Virus record (IMG/VR): IMGVR_UViG_3300009164_000038
Location: 1-64,000 of that record
Origin: a virus
Reading direction: 5' to 3' (one strand)
Length of the DNA stretch: 64,000 nt
Shown here: piece after piece, positions 39,760 to 50,092 of the stretch
How the letters are laid out: each line of letters starts with the position of its first letter
Position numbering within the stretch: the first letter of the stretch is position 1
Translations under genes and position numbers: made by a program
Notes under the pieces: generated by a model
What the model saw: the letters and a program-made list of their open reading frames with translations, nothing else
What the model was told of the DNA's origin: nothing
The model's database searches: none

Positions 39760-40989
39760 TTATAGTTTTTCCATTGCAGCAAAATTATGTGTCCATATAA
39801 ATCGGTCCGGCTCGTCACCTGCGGCATAGCATTGATTCTCGCACGATATTGTAGCAACAAGGCCTTTGCCTGCATCGACTACTTCTACAATTCGTTCCCA
39901 ACGGAAACCATCTGAATCTTTCACCGGTAAGTAATTACCCAATGCTTGTGTGCTATTAACATATGCACCATTTGGTAATGTTAACGGAGTATTGTCTGAC
40001 ACTGTTAATCTAATACCCGACTCACTGATAAGTGTTAATAAATTTTGTTGACTGATTCTATTACTTAATGTTATACCCGGCATCATACCTTGTCTATCGA
40101 AAGACAATAACACTAACGGATCTCCGACGTCTATTTCGGCTGCTCTCTTAGTAGTACGTGGCATATACGCATTAACTGCAACACTACCACCACCGCCGCC
40201 GCCGCCGCCGCCAGGCCCAGGGCTTCCAACATCTGTCAGATAGCATATGCTAGATGTTACTAATATAACACGTGAATAATAAGTATATAGCCCATAGAAG
40301 CTAACAGTAGAAGTGGTCTCTTTATAGACGCTTACTGTAAATGCTCGATTTCCACTTGATAACATTTGATTAACAACAGAGTTTACAACAAAGTTTCCTG
40401 AATTATTTGTAACAGTAAACGATCCATTTTCTGCTACAAAGTTCAAGGCAGAAGTATCTGTATGATTAACATACCAATAATATGTACCATTTACAATATT
40501 TTGTCCAGTTAAAGTATAAGTAATCGAATTTCCTTCTTCTATAACTAAAGTAGATGCTAGTAAACTATATACCGGTACCGGTGCTGCTGCTGGCGGTGCT
40601 GCTGGCGGTGCTGCTGGCGGTGCTGCTGGCGGTGCATAATATGGCGGTGCTGCTGGTACACCAATACTAGTATCAACAATTTTTACAGAATTACTAATTG
40701 CAACAACAGGACCATACTGACTATTTGTTCTTAATTGCAATACAAAATACTCCGGGCCCTCATATGCTTGATCCTCTACTGCTCGCATTGGAAAACTAGC
40801 AAAGTTATCATTGATAACTACTGTACCCCACTCTTGTGCAAATCCAAAATCGGCTAACGTAACTCCCGGGCTGCCGCCGTTGGCTAATCCCAACGTCCAA
40901 TAAAGAGTAGTTCCGTTTGGCACGTTTGCCGTTCGTATTTCCCACCAAACTTGAAATTGATTTTCTTTAATAGTTATACTGTCGCGCAT
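39760..40989 (-). CDS. tail adhesin with Calx-beta-like and Hint-like domains
   Basis: 409 residues. Two Calx-beta-like segments (about 1-110 and 145-265), each with an E-rich start strand and a NDN or DTS end, are joined by a Pro/Ala-rich linker (APPAAPPAAPP). A polyglycine run (about 272-280) leads to a C-terminal domain of about 130 residues resembling the Hedgehog/Intein (Hint) fold: AAEIDVGDPLVLLSFD, ESGIRLTVSDNTPL, DGFRWERIVEVV, and a final AAGDEPDRFIWTHN. In the Hint nucleophile position I see Ser (GGS before VAV) instead of Cys. The Hint reading is by pattern; autocleavage is possible, not shown. Confidence 0.6.
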   Translation of the reverse strand: MRDSITIKENQFQVWWEIRTANVPNGTTLYWTLGLANGGSPGVTLADFGFAQEWGTVVINDNFASFPMRAVEDQAYEGPEYFVLQLRTNSQYGPVVAISNSVKIVDTSIGVPAAPPYYAPPAAPPAAPPAAPPAAAPVPVYSLLASTLVIEEGNSITYTLTGQNIVNGTYYWYVNHTDTSALNFVAENGSFTVTNNSGNFVVNSVVNQMLSSGNRAFTVSVYKETTSTVSFYGLYTYYSRVILVTSSICYLTDVGSPGPGGGGGGGGGSVAVNAYMPRTTKRAAEIDVGDPLVLLSFDRQGMMPGITLSNRISQQNLLTLISESGIRLTVSDNTPLTLPNGAYVNSTQALGNYLPVKDSDGFRWERIVEVVDAGKGLVATISCENQCYAAGDEPDRFIWTHNFAAMEKL

Positions 40990-41028
40990 TGTATTTTACC
41001 TTAACTTTAGATTGATCATAATTAAAAA

Positions 41029-44000
41029 TTACCAGCGCCAGTCGCCCCAGGACCCGCTCATCCAGGATGACCACCAACTTTGCGCCGGTGGTGATGGTGG
41101 TGGTGGTGGTGGATAATACGGCGGTGGTGGTGGTGGCGGTGTCAAGCTAGTATCGTAGACTGTAACTGCAATAGTATCAGAAGTTATTATTATTGATCCA
41201 GCAAGAGAAATAGTAACATAATACGTTGCTGTTCCTTCTGTTAGAGCATCAGATTTTGAAGTTACCCCAAATGATCCATAATTACTAGTTACCGCAACCG
41301 TACCAGTTACTGTAATGAAGTCGGTGCCAGCAACGGCACCACCACCAGCAGTACGATACAGAGTCCACGTATATGTAGCATCTGCCAGATATAGTCCTGT
41401 TAGTATTACATTAAATGAAGCACCTTCGTTTATTGCAACTGTTGTTTGCCCAATGGTATTAAAATATACATAATATATCGATGGCGGAATATAATTTTGA
41501 TCTGAGTGTCCCTCGATCCAATAAAAAGGTAATCCATACCCTGGGTTAACTGATGTAACTAGATTGACTGAAATTCTGCGTAATCCACTTGGATCACAAT
41601 AAACTATAAGCGGTGCGCTTTGAGAAACTAGCCCACTTCCAGCAGGAATAGAATTATAGCTAGTGGCGGACATTTTTATTTTAAATGTATATGTAGTACC
41701 CCCGGGAATGGTAACATATCCGGTTTGAGTTAAAGGCCAATAGTTATATCGACTATACGGAAATTCATCAGGATCTAATCCAGTTACTCTATTAAATAAT
41801 GCGGTATCTTCTTGTATCAGAATATCGTTGCCCGGTGATACTTCTCGATATATTGAATATAAAATTGTTAAGTTTGATCTAACAAAGTATTCTACTACAA
41901 TTTGATAAATTAGATTGTTACTAGTTGGATTATTAATAGTAAAATTAGGAGATGTTCCATTTAATGTTGGTGTAACAGCACCTATACCGCCGCTAACTAC
42001 AAACGATCCACCAGGAGACGTTCCTAATGATCCCAACCCATTTAAATTTAAACTGGTAGAATCAATTAATATTGGATAACCATAACCTACTGTATACCAG
42101 GATGTACCACCAGATACAGAATTGGAATAAGAATACTGTATTCCAGTATAATCTACTGGAACTGTTGAATATATTTCCACACTAGTATCTGCAATAGTAA
42201 TAATGCTAGTAGTTGCAACTGGTTCTCCGTTTTCGGTAGTACTTAAACTTATTGTAAATTTTTGTTCAGTTTCGGCTAACATATCGGCCCTGGCTTTTAG
42301 ACCAAATGTACATGTGTCACTCTGTACTAAAATTGACCCTTTGCATGCTTTTGACTTATTACTTGTTAGTTGTGTTCTAATTGCTAAATTTTGAGCATAA
42401 GTAGTTGGGCTTTGTGTTTTGTCTGTCTGTACTGCATTACTAAATGTTACATTGTTAACTCCCAATCCGTGTTCCATCCAATAACGTATTTCAACTTCAG
42501 TTGGATACGGGTTAGCGTCAGGGTCATCTTGATATGCTGCTAATACCTGCGTTCTCGAACTAACAACATATTGTCCTGCACCACCACCGGATATCAACTT
42601 ATCTGCATCTCTTTGAGCTGAAATTGTAGATGCTCTTATTCCGGTATATCTAGATACCATATTTTGTTGGAACCCAGCCAGCCCTCTACATCTCCAATCG
42701 GCTATTTCTAGCTCAGTTGGAGTAATTGTTGCATAAGGACATCCAGCAAATGCATATATTACTTCCCATCGTGTGTTTATACCAATGAGGTCTGCTCTCT
42801 CCTGTAGTATCCCTAATTGCAATGCAGGGTTGGCCGAGTTTGCGTTTTGAATTGCAATTATAAATGTATTGTTGTTTATTCCCAATCCATTGGTCATCCA
42901 ATACCTTATATCATTTTCACCTGGAAACATTTGGGCCTGATAATACTCGTTATAGGCCTTTAACACTGCTGCTCGTGTAGCTAATATAGCTTGTCCGGTT
43001 GTGCCTGTTGAATCTGCAATTCGGGCTGCATCAATTTGTTGTGCAAGTGCTGGATCTCCAGACCTGATTGTTAATATGCTGTAGTTAAATGTAGATAAAC
43101 CATTTATCATCCAATAATCAATTACTGCATTAGACGACGGTTTAAGAGGTGCAAGTGGGTTACTTGCAAATGCGTATAACACCTCAAATTTTGTTGCTGC
43201 GTTAGAAAAGTCTGCCGGTTGTGTAGTGATATGATTAATACGCCAGTATAATCTTGTTCCGTCGGATACTCCAGTGGTACGTATACTAAAATTTGCTACA
43301 TCACCTTCGTTGACACCAGCCGGGGTATTGGTAAATTCGTATGTTACTTTTGAAGTATCAGCAATCAATACCGGTCCTTCCAATGAAGATTGTTGTGTTC
43401 CATTGTATACAACTGCAATAGTAACATATTCCTCTCCCTCTGTTAACATATCTGCCACAACTGTCAGACTTGCTAGTCCTACTCTTCCAACCATTGGAAC
43501 AGTTTTTGTACCTACAACAAAATCCGGAAGAGTTGCTGTAGACGGAGTAGAAACTGTTATCTGAGTTAAATTAGTAGTCAGTGCAGAAATTGGTACATTT
43601 CCAGGTGCTAACACTTCAAAATTTAATGTGTCACCTTCACTTACTCTGTAAATAAAATTTCTAAATCCAATTGCATCATTATTATAAACTGTTGAACTAG
43701 CCGTACTATTATCAGCAATAGTGATATTATCGGTTGCAGCAACAACTGGGCCTGTTAAACTATTTTGTCTTATTTCTACAATAAACTGCTCAGCGCCTTC
43801 TGTAGTTGAATCTGCAACGGCTGACAGTGCAAGCATTCCAGTTTTATTTGGTCGATCATAAAATACGTCACCAGGTGAATGACCTGCAATAAAATCTTTT
43901 TTGTTTGTTAGTGATCTAGGGCCGTCGAGCGCACTTATTGCTGCGTTAGAAAAAAATTCATTTATTAAATTTGCATTATTGACACCCCAACTCATTACTT

Positions 44001-46380
44001 TTGCTCTATTAACCCATCCGTTTAATCCTAATAGGTCTGGATTTCTGAATAATCCGTATCGTACTGCTGGGGTTAAATTTGTAGTAAATTGATCATTTGA
44101 TGTATACAAATTAGCACCAATCCATTGGGCCAATGTTAAATCAGCCCCTACTACATTAAACTCTTGACTATATCCGTTTGTGTAAGTGTACGGATCGAAT
44201 GTAATAATTGTGCCGCCGACGCTGTCGGGTCTGTCATAGAAATTTGATCCAGACTGGTTTGCGTCGGACAAAAGTGTTTTATTAGAAGTTAACGACCTAG
44301 AATAATCGAGCTCTGTGCTTACTCCTTTAAAAAACTGATTAACTAAACTTACATTGCCAACACCCCAATTATTAACCGTTGCCCCTCGTACCCAACTTGC
44401 TAAACCGGCTGCATCGGGTTTTCTAAATAATCCGTATTTGGTACCGGTATCTGTATTAAATGTACTATTTGATTGATAGAGATTTGTTGCTATCCATTTA
44501 GCTAAAGTTATTTGACCAGCGTTAAAAGAAAACTCGGTTGCAAAAGACGTATCAAAATCGTATATAGATTTAGTAACAGTACTTGCCGTAATTATCCCAA
44601 AATCATTTCCCACCGGGTGTGCAGATACACCCGGTGCTTGTGCTATATTCCAATACAATGTTTCGTTACCAGTCGAATACCTTGACGAAACTACAACTCT
44701 AGTTGCATATTCATTTTCATTAATAGTATTAATACTACCAGGATTGTTAGATGATTCAGCAGCACTATATGATTCCAAAGAAACACTATTAACATTTTTT
44801 AAACTTATTATCCAATGGTCGGATGCAACCGATGCTTTAATTTGTTTTAATACAAAATTTCCGTTCACGTCAGTTATTTTGATAGTAACATTACGCTCTA
44901 AGGTTACATAAGTAGTGCCTGTTAATGTTCCATTTGGATTTAGTGTTATACCCGATGGTAATGTTCCTGCATGTACTGAATAAGTGTAAGGTGCTTCGCC
45001 GCCCGTTGCTGAAAATACTTGTGTATATGGTTCACCAATGGTAATAAGACCCAGCTCAGCAGGAGAAACTGTAACAGTAACTGGTAATACATTAAAGAGG
45101 TACGATCTTGTTCCGCTATTTTGATATCCATCTGTTGCTTGAATTGAAAAAGAGTAATTGCCAATTTCAGTTGGCCTTCCGGCTAGTGTACCGCTTACTC
45201 CGTTAAATGTAATTCCCGGCGGCAATGCGCCGGAAAATACTATCCATGTATACGAAGGAGTTGTATTGGGCAAATAAACACCACCAGTTGCTGTTAAGAC
45301 CTGGTTATAAGTTGAGTTTATTTGTATAGAAGCAAGTATAGCTGTATTAGGAGTAATGTAAATGCTTACTTCATTAGATAAAAATGTATAATTTGCAGTT
45401 CCATAATTTCCATCTTTATCTGTAATTTTAACAGTTATCGATTTACTTCCCACTACAACAGTCGTTCCTGATACTACCCCAGTTGCTGGGTCTAACAATA
45501 TCCCAGTTGGAAAAGTATCATCACTTATAACAGACCAAGAATAAGGAAGTGTACCCCCGGTTCCTGTTATTGCTTGAGAGTATGGTAATTTTTTAAATGC
45601 CGGAGGTAGAGTAGGCGGACTTACTACAACACTAATACGATTTATATTAATAATATAAGATTTAGATCCTGTATTACCATTGGAGTCGGTTGCTGTTACT
45701 ACTATGGCAACAGGCCCTGCATCCTGAGGTTTTCCTTCAAAATTACCGCTTAGGGTTAACACCACACCTGTTGGTAATGCACCTTGAGATATAGTAAACT
45801 CATAAGGAGGAAGGCCACCGGTTGCAGCAACCGATGTATTATACAATAAATTTGTATACCCTGCATTCAGTGTTGCAGGGAATAAATATATTCCCGGCCC
45901 TGTTACAGCCAATTGATAAACAGTACTACCAAAATCTGTATTAACATCAGTAGCGGTTACTGTAAAATTAAATACTCCTACTTCTAAAGGAATTCCTGTT
46001 AAAATTCCGTTAGGTAACAAATCTAAACCAGTGGGCAAACTTCCGGTATAAGAAAATTGATATGGCGCTGTGCCACCGGCTCCTGTTAATTGCCTCGAAT
46101 ATGCAACCAATCTAATTGGTTGTACTAATGTAAAAGGTAATACCGTAATAGCAACACCAGTTCCAGCTTGACTATTATCATTAATTAAAATAGTATCAGA
46201 CGCTGCCAAAACATTGCCAGTTTCGCTATCTTTCCTGAGTTTTGCAATTATTTTTGCTGCACCTTCAGGAAAGCCATCTGCTACTATTGTTGTAGTAAAT
46301 ATAGCTGTTTTAGCAGTTAAAACTACATTTCCCGATAACGAGCTCGATGCGAAGTCTGATACTTTAATGGTCATAATCAA
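41029..46380 (-). CDS. 1783-residue tail adhesin with Ig-like and helical modules
   Basis: From the N-terminus: a Calx-beta-like strand set, then five He_PIG-type Ig modules (each has GG-x-x-PY, LP-x-G-(I/L), a G-x-L-x-G step and a TD-x-(N/D)-G end). Next come two DUF4214-like helical modules (nt about 44580-44215 and 44200-43850) inserted between Calx-beta-like segments, each closing with FYDRP. A run of four related helical units (nt about 43190-42340) follows. Then Calx-beta-like and beta-rich domains, and a C-terminal proline-run plus Trp-rich tip. This is a host-recognition adhesin. The start may be ATG 46380 or 46374. A late-type ATAAATA lies at 46382-46388 (minus). Confidence 0.75.
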   Translation of the reverse strand: MIMTIKVSDFASSSLSGNVVLTAKTAIFTTTIVADGFPEGAAKIIAKLRKDSETGNVLAASDTILINDNSQAGTGVAITVLPFTLVQPIRLVAYSRQLTGAGGTAPYQFSYTGSLPTGLDLLPNGILTGIPLEVGVFNFTVTATDVNTDFGSTVYQLAVTGPGIYLFPATLNAGYTNLLYNTSVAATGGLPPYEFTISQGALPTGVVLTLSGNFEGKPQDAGPVAIVVTATDSNGNTGSKSYIININRISVVVSPPTLPPAFKKLPYSQAITGTGGTLPYSWSVISDDTFPTGILLDPATGVVSGTTVVVGSKSITVKITDKDGNYGTANYTFLSNEVSIYITPNTAILASIQINSTYNQVLTATGGVYLPNTTPSYTWIVFSGALPPGITFNGVSGTLAGRPTEIGNYSFSIQATDGYQNSGTRSYLFNVLPVTVTVSPAELGLITIGEPYTQVFSATGGEAPYTYSVHAGTLPSGITLNPNGTLTGTTYVTLERNVTIKITDVNGNFVLKQIKASVASDHWIISLKNVNSVSLESYSAAESSNNPGSINTINENEYATRVVVSSRYSTGNETLYWNIAQAPGVSAHPVGNDFGIITASTVTKSIYDFDTSFATEFSFNAGQITLAKWIATNLYQSNSTFNTDTGTKYGLFRKPDAAGLASWVRGATVNNWGVGNVSLVNQFFKGVSTELDYSRSLTSNKTLLSDANQSGSNFYDRPDSVGGTIITFDPYTYTNGYSQEFNVVGADLTLAQWIGANLYTSNDQFTTNLTPAVRYGLFRNPDLLGLNGWVNRAKVMSWGVNNANLINEFFSNAAISALDGPRSLTNKKDFIAGHSPGDVFYDRPNKTGMLALSAVADSTTEGAEQFIVEIRQNSLTGPVVAATDNITIADNSTASSTVYNNDAIGFRNFIYRVSEGDTLNFEVLAPGNVPISALTTNLTQITVSTPSTATLPDFVVGTKTVPMVGRVGLASLTVVADMLTEGEEYVTIAVVYNGTQQSSLEGPVLIADTSKVTYEFTNTPAGVNEGDVANFSIRTTGVSDGTRLYWRINHITTQPADFSNAATKFEVLYAFASNPLAPLKPSSNAVIDYWMINGLSTFNYSILTIRSGDPALAQQIDAARIADSTGTTGQAILATRAAVLKAYNEYYQAQMFPGENDIRYWMTNGLGINNNTFIIAIQNANSANPALQLGILQERADLIGINTRWEVIYAFAGCPYATITPTELEIADWRCRGLAGFQQNMVSRYTGIRASTISAQRDADKLISGGGAGQYVVSSRTQVLAAYQDDPDANPYPTEVEIRYWMEHGLGVNNVTFSNAVQTDKTQSPTTYAQNLAIRTQLTSNKSKACKGSILVQSDTCTFGLKARADMLAETEQKFTISLSTTENGEPVATTSIITIADTSVEIYSTVPVDYTGIQYSYSNSVSGGTSWYTVGYGYPILIDSTSLNLNGLGSLGTSPGGSFVVSGGIGAVTPTLNGTSPNFTINNPTSNNLIYQIVVEYFVRSNLTILYSIYREVSPGNDILIQEDTALFNRVTGLDPDEFPYSRYNYWPLTQTGYVTIPGGTTYTFKIKMSATSYNSIPAGSGLVSQSAPLIVYCDPSGLRRISVNLVTSVNPGYGLPFYWIEGHSDQNYIPPSIYYVYFNTIGQTTVAINEGASFNVILTGLYLADATYTWTLYRTAGGGAVAGTDFITVTGTVAVTSNYGSFGVTSKSDALTEGTATYYVTISLAGSIIITSDTIAVTVYDTSLTPPPPPPPYYPPPPPPSPPAQSWWSSWMSGSWGDWRW
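42340..43190 (-). repeat. four diverged helical repeats inside the 1783-residue adhesin
   Basis: Protein-level repeat with the pattern V(L/I)xAYxxxP...EIxYWMxxGLxxxNxxFxxAV. The four copies carry YWMINGLSTFN, YWMTNGLGINN, DWRCRGLAGFQ and YWMEHGLGVNN at their centres, spaced about 60-85 residues. DNA has diverged, so the duplications are old. Confidence 0.65.
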
Positions 46381-46387
46381 TTATTTA

Positions 46388-49300
46388 TTAAGAGGGGAAT
46401 CCGTTAGTTTTAAACACAAATATTCCATCTACTAGAGTTCCATAATCACCATTTGCGGCGGTTGCTCTTATAGTAAATGTAGGAGGGTTATTAGGACTGT
46501 ATACCAAATTACCAGGAGTACAATCACCATATTGGCAATATGTTGTTGTATTTGCTATTCCTTGTATTACAACTGCCCCAAATCCTGACGGTACTAATTC
46601 ATATCCAGGGGGTAAATTTCCTTGTGATATAGTCCATGTAATTTCACTCGGTGGATTTACAATACGATACGTGTAAGGCACTGTATTGTGCCCAGCAGTC
46701 CAAAATACTCCAACTCTTGGTGCCACCCCTGATTCATTTACATAAGTATATGCGGCAGTTAGTCTGACAGACCCGTTTATTGTTAATCTATTGGCAGGTG
46801 TGTACGGCGACGGTGGGTAATACGGAGGCGTTGGTCCCGGAGTAGGTGGTGGTGGTGGTGGTGGCGTATTTGTTGTTTCGTGGTCAACAATAGAATACTG
46901 ACGATCAATTGAATTACCATATGAGTCGGTTGATCTTATAGTAAATGTATAAGTAGCAGCAACCCCTGGATTGGCATTTGGTGTTATTAATCCACGTTCT
47001 GTTAATGTTAAGTTGTATGGTAAAGTTCCTGCAACAACCTGATATGTATAATCACCTATGCCGCCCGACGTACTTAATTGTGAATTATAGTACGGAGACA
47101 AACTTGGACCTACTAGATAAAAATCAGGCAAAGAACTTGGAGTTAGTATTAAAGTTTTACCACTAATGCTAATAGTATAAATCCTAGTGACTGAATAATT
47201 TGCTGTATCTATTACTTGTATCGTAAAACTAAAAGTCCCTGTACTAGATGGTCGGCCAAATAAATTGCCTGTGGGGCCTAGTGTAAGACCATTTGGTATT
47301 ACTCCCCCAATAAATGATATTGTATACGGACTTGTGCCGCCCGTTGCACTAATGGTACTATCGTATAAGTCGCCTCTCTGACCAGTGGTTGCAATATCAC
47401 TCAATATAATACTGGGTGGTGGCGGAGTTGATGTATCAGATACATTCACTCCGCCCCATGTAGAAACCACTGCGCTATTATAGAATAATTTAACATTAAA
47501 AGATTCGGCACCTTCTAATAATTGATCTGCAACTATATGTATACTAGCAATGCCTGATCTTCCATTGGTATCGGGTCTATCAAAAAAGTCAGTACCTTCG
47601 TAATAACCAACAGACAAAGTTTTTGTATTGTTTAAGCATCTAGTACCATCTTGAATTGTACCAGGCGCCCCTGTTCCTAATTCTGCTTTTAAAAAGAAAG
47701 CATCAATGAAGGCTTGATCACTTACGGCTAAATTATTATCTTGTGCATATCTAACCCAATAGCTTAGTCCATTGGCATCCGGTTTTCTATAAAGACCATA
47801 TCTGATTCCGTTTGATGTGAAAAAAGAATTATTAGATAGATAAAAACTGCTACCGATTGATTTTGCTAAATTTAATGGTGCTCCGGTTATATTGTATTCA
47901 TTGCTAAAACCAACATCGTAATTGTATATACCGGTGACCACGTCAATTGTTTCCAATTCAACGTCTGACGCATCGGTTAATTTAGGGCCGACTATTCTTA
48001 ATTGTGATAGTGCAATCTCTGGTACATTAGTAGGCCAATTGATTATGTAAGTTAGTGCCGAACCTTCAGTGACTGTAATTGGGGAACCCGACACTGCGCC
48101 TTCACTATAACCAATTAATGATAATGACCATTGGTTAGTTAATACTGCTAAAGAATATGCTTTTACCAATGAATTAGTATTTGCATCAGTTGATCGTATA
48201 GTAAAATTATACAAATCAACCACAGTGGGTGTTCCAGACAATACACCAGAACTTGATAGTGTAATACCAGGCGGTAAAATACCAGACACCACTGTATAAG
48301 TGTAGGGAGGAGTTCCGCCCGATGATGCTAGACTTCTAGAATAAGGTATAGAAGTGAGCCCGTCGGTTAAAAGATCTGGCAGAACAATTATTTCAACAGG
48401 ATCCACTAGTAGTGCATATACTTTTGTGCTAGTATTATTATTGTAATCTGTTGCTGTTACTGTAAACGAATTGATCGTAACAGGTGCAGTGGGAGTACCA
48501 GAAATAATCCCATTACTACTTAAAGAAATTCCAGCCGGTAATGCATTTGCGGTTACAGCAAAAGAATACGGCGATTGCCCCCCGGACACAATTAATGGTT
48601 GAGTATAAGGTACATTTGTTTTGGCTCTTGGCAAGAATGGTGGATCGAATAATATTACAACTTGTACACACATTACAGTGTAACGTCTAGTAGCAAAATT
48701 TGTAACTGCATCGGTGGCTTTTACTTCAAAAACATACGCGCCAGTTACAGTAGGAGTTCCCGCAAGATACCCATTCCCAGTGAAAAAAGTTAGCCCAGTT
48801 GGCACAGATCCGTATATAATAGAATACACGTACGGTGCGCTACCACCTGCACCAGTTATGTTCATACTAAATGGTACATTTTTAAATACATTAGTAATTG
48901 CACCAGGTAAAACAACTACACTTGCACCACCAATGGTTATTGTGTAAGGTTTAATACCATAATTTGTATTTACATCTGTTGCTCTTATTGTAAACGATCT
49001 TGACCCTGCTATAGTAGGAGACCCGCTGATCAATCCTGTGTTAGCCGACAACGTTAGTCCTATAGGTAATTCTGACCCAGCATTTAACGTATATGTATAC
49101 GGACTTGTACCTCCTGATGCATATGCGATTTGGCTGTAAGGAGTATTAACAACACCGGCAGGTAATGCTGCCGGGTTAATACTAATACCAACATCATTTA
49201 CAGCAAAAGAATATGCACGAGTTTTGGTTGCACCATTGGAATCAACCGCTTTAATTACAAAATTGTATGTGCCAGGCACACTTGGAGTTCCGCCCAGGTC

Positions 49301-50071
49301 AGCCCTTGTATCTGTCATTGGCGTTAACAACACCCCTGTAGGTAGAGTACCACTATCTACTGTAATTATATACGGTGTTGCACCGCCGGACACATTAATA
49401 GAATATGTAAAAGGTACATTTTTGCTAGCAGCGGTAAAACTAGTTGGTAGTATAGAAATTAACACTTCGTCAATTCTTATAGTATATAAAAATGCATTTG
49501 AATTAAACTCAGTATCAAATGTGTTTATAAGAAATGTTTTACTTTCTGTAACTGTTGGTCTGCCTGCTATTAACCCATTTCCGGTGAACAAAGTCAAGCC
49601 CGACGGCAACGATCCTCTTCCAATGGCGTATCTATAGTTTCCAATACCGCCCGATCCTACTAGCTGAACACTGTATGCTACATCTTTGTATCCAATATCA
49701 AGCGTGGCTGGTGATACAACAACATTTACAGTTACATCATCAAAAGTCCAATACAATTTTGTTCCGTTACTAACTGGGGCAGTAACAGTAAATGTCATTG
49801 TTTCGCCTTCGTTAAACGAAACTTTTTGCGGATATATAGCATACGGAACAGAACTTGATCCGTAAAAATTACTAATTGAAATTGAATATCCAAGACCGGG
49901 GATTTCTACTTCTTGTCCAAACGGATACCCAGTCCTTCCAATTCCAACATAGCCAACTGTTGTTGCCCGATACTCGCTCATGCTAATCGGATTAACTCCG
50001 CCAAACTCTCGTTGAACCTCGCTCAACGACAATGATGTTAAAGGTTCAGTAGTCCAAGATTGTATAGTCAC
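46388..50071 (-). CDS. 1227-residue tail adhesin with He_PIG Ig-like modules
   Basis: It begins MTIQSWTTEPLTSLSLSEVQREFGG, where LSEVQREFGG-x-x-PISMSEY is a common N-terminal attachment motif of phage fibres. There follow a Calx-beta-like segment, six He_PIG-type Ig modules, a second Calx-beta-like segment split by one DUF4214-like module (nt about 47930-47570, ending FFDRPDTNG), two more Ig modules, a proline-run linker and a final beta-rich domain. The module set is shared with the 1783-residue adhesin, so the two genes probably arose by duplication and exchange. It is a host-binding fibre by architecture. Confidence 0.75.
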   Translation of the reverse strand: MTIQSWTTEPLTSLSLSEVQREFGGVNPISMSEYRATTVGYVGIGRTGYPFGQEVEIPGLGYSISISNFYGSSSVPYAIYPQKVSFNEGETMTFTVTAPVSNGTKLYWTFDDVTVNVVVSPATLDIGYKDVAYSVQLVGSGGIGNYRYAIGRGSLPSGLTLFTGNGLIAGRPTVTESKTFLINTFDTEFNSNAFLYTIRIDEVLISILPTSFTAASKNVPFTYSINVSGGATPYIITVDSGTLPTGVLLTPMTDTRADLGGTPSVPGTYNFVIKAVDSNGATKTRAYSFAVNDVGISINPAALPAGVVNTPYSQIAYASGGTSPYTYTLNAGSELPIGLTLSANTGLISGSPTIAGSRSFTIRATDVNTNYGIKPYTITIGGASVVVLPGAITNVFKNVPFSMNITGAGGSAPYVYSIIYGSVPTGLTFFTGNGYLAGTPTVTGAYVFEVKATDAVTNFATRRYTVMCVQVVILFDPPFLPRAKTNVPYTQPLIVSGGQSPYSFAVTANALPAGISLSSNGIISGTPTAPVTINSFTVTATDYNNNTSTKVYALLVDPVEIIVLPDLLTDGLTSIPYSRSLASSGGTPPYTYTVVSGILPPGITLSSSGVLSGTPTVVDLYNFTIRSTDANTNSLVKAYSLAVLTNQWSLSLIGYSEGAVSGSPITVTEGSALTYIINWPTNVPEIALSQLRIVGPKLTDASDVELETIDVVTGIYNYDVGFSNEYNITGAPLNLAKSIGSSFYLSNNSFFTSNGIRYGLYRKPDANGLSYWVRYAQDNNLAVSDQAFIDAFFLKAELGTGAPGTIQDGTRCLNNTKTLSVGYYEGTDFFDRPDTNGRSGIASIHIVADQLLEGAESFNVKLFYNSAVVSTWGGVNVSDTSTPPPPSIILSDIATTGQRGDLYDSTISATGGTSPYTISFIGGVIPNGLTLGPTGNLFGRPSSTGTFSFTIQVIDTANYSVTRIYTISISGKTLILTPSSLPDFYLVGPSLSPYYNSQLSTSGGIGDYTYQVVAGTLPYNLTLTERGLITPNANPGVAATYTFTIRSTDSYGNSIDRQYSIVDHETTNTPPPPPPPTPGPTPPYYPPSPYTPANRLTINGSVRLTAAYTYVNESGVAPRVGVFWTAGHNTVPYTYRIVNPPSEITWTISQGNLPPGYELVPSGFGAVVIQGIANTTTYCQYGDCTPGNLVYSPNNPPTFTIRATAANGDYGTLVDGIFVFKTNGFPS

Positions 50072-50092
50072 TCTAGTATTCCAATTTTAATT

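Noticed and set aside
43274-43564. Plus-strand frames inside the tail genes
   Set aside because: They are antisense shadows of long, clearly coding minus-strand genes and have no ribosome sites or protein features.
41029-50071. Repetitive tail genes as a CRISPR array or DNA repeat
   Set aside because: The repetition is at protein level (Ig-like and helical modules); the DNA units differ in length and sequence and there are no regular spacers.
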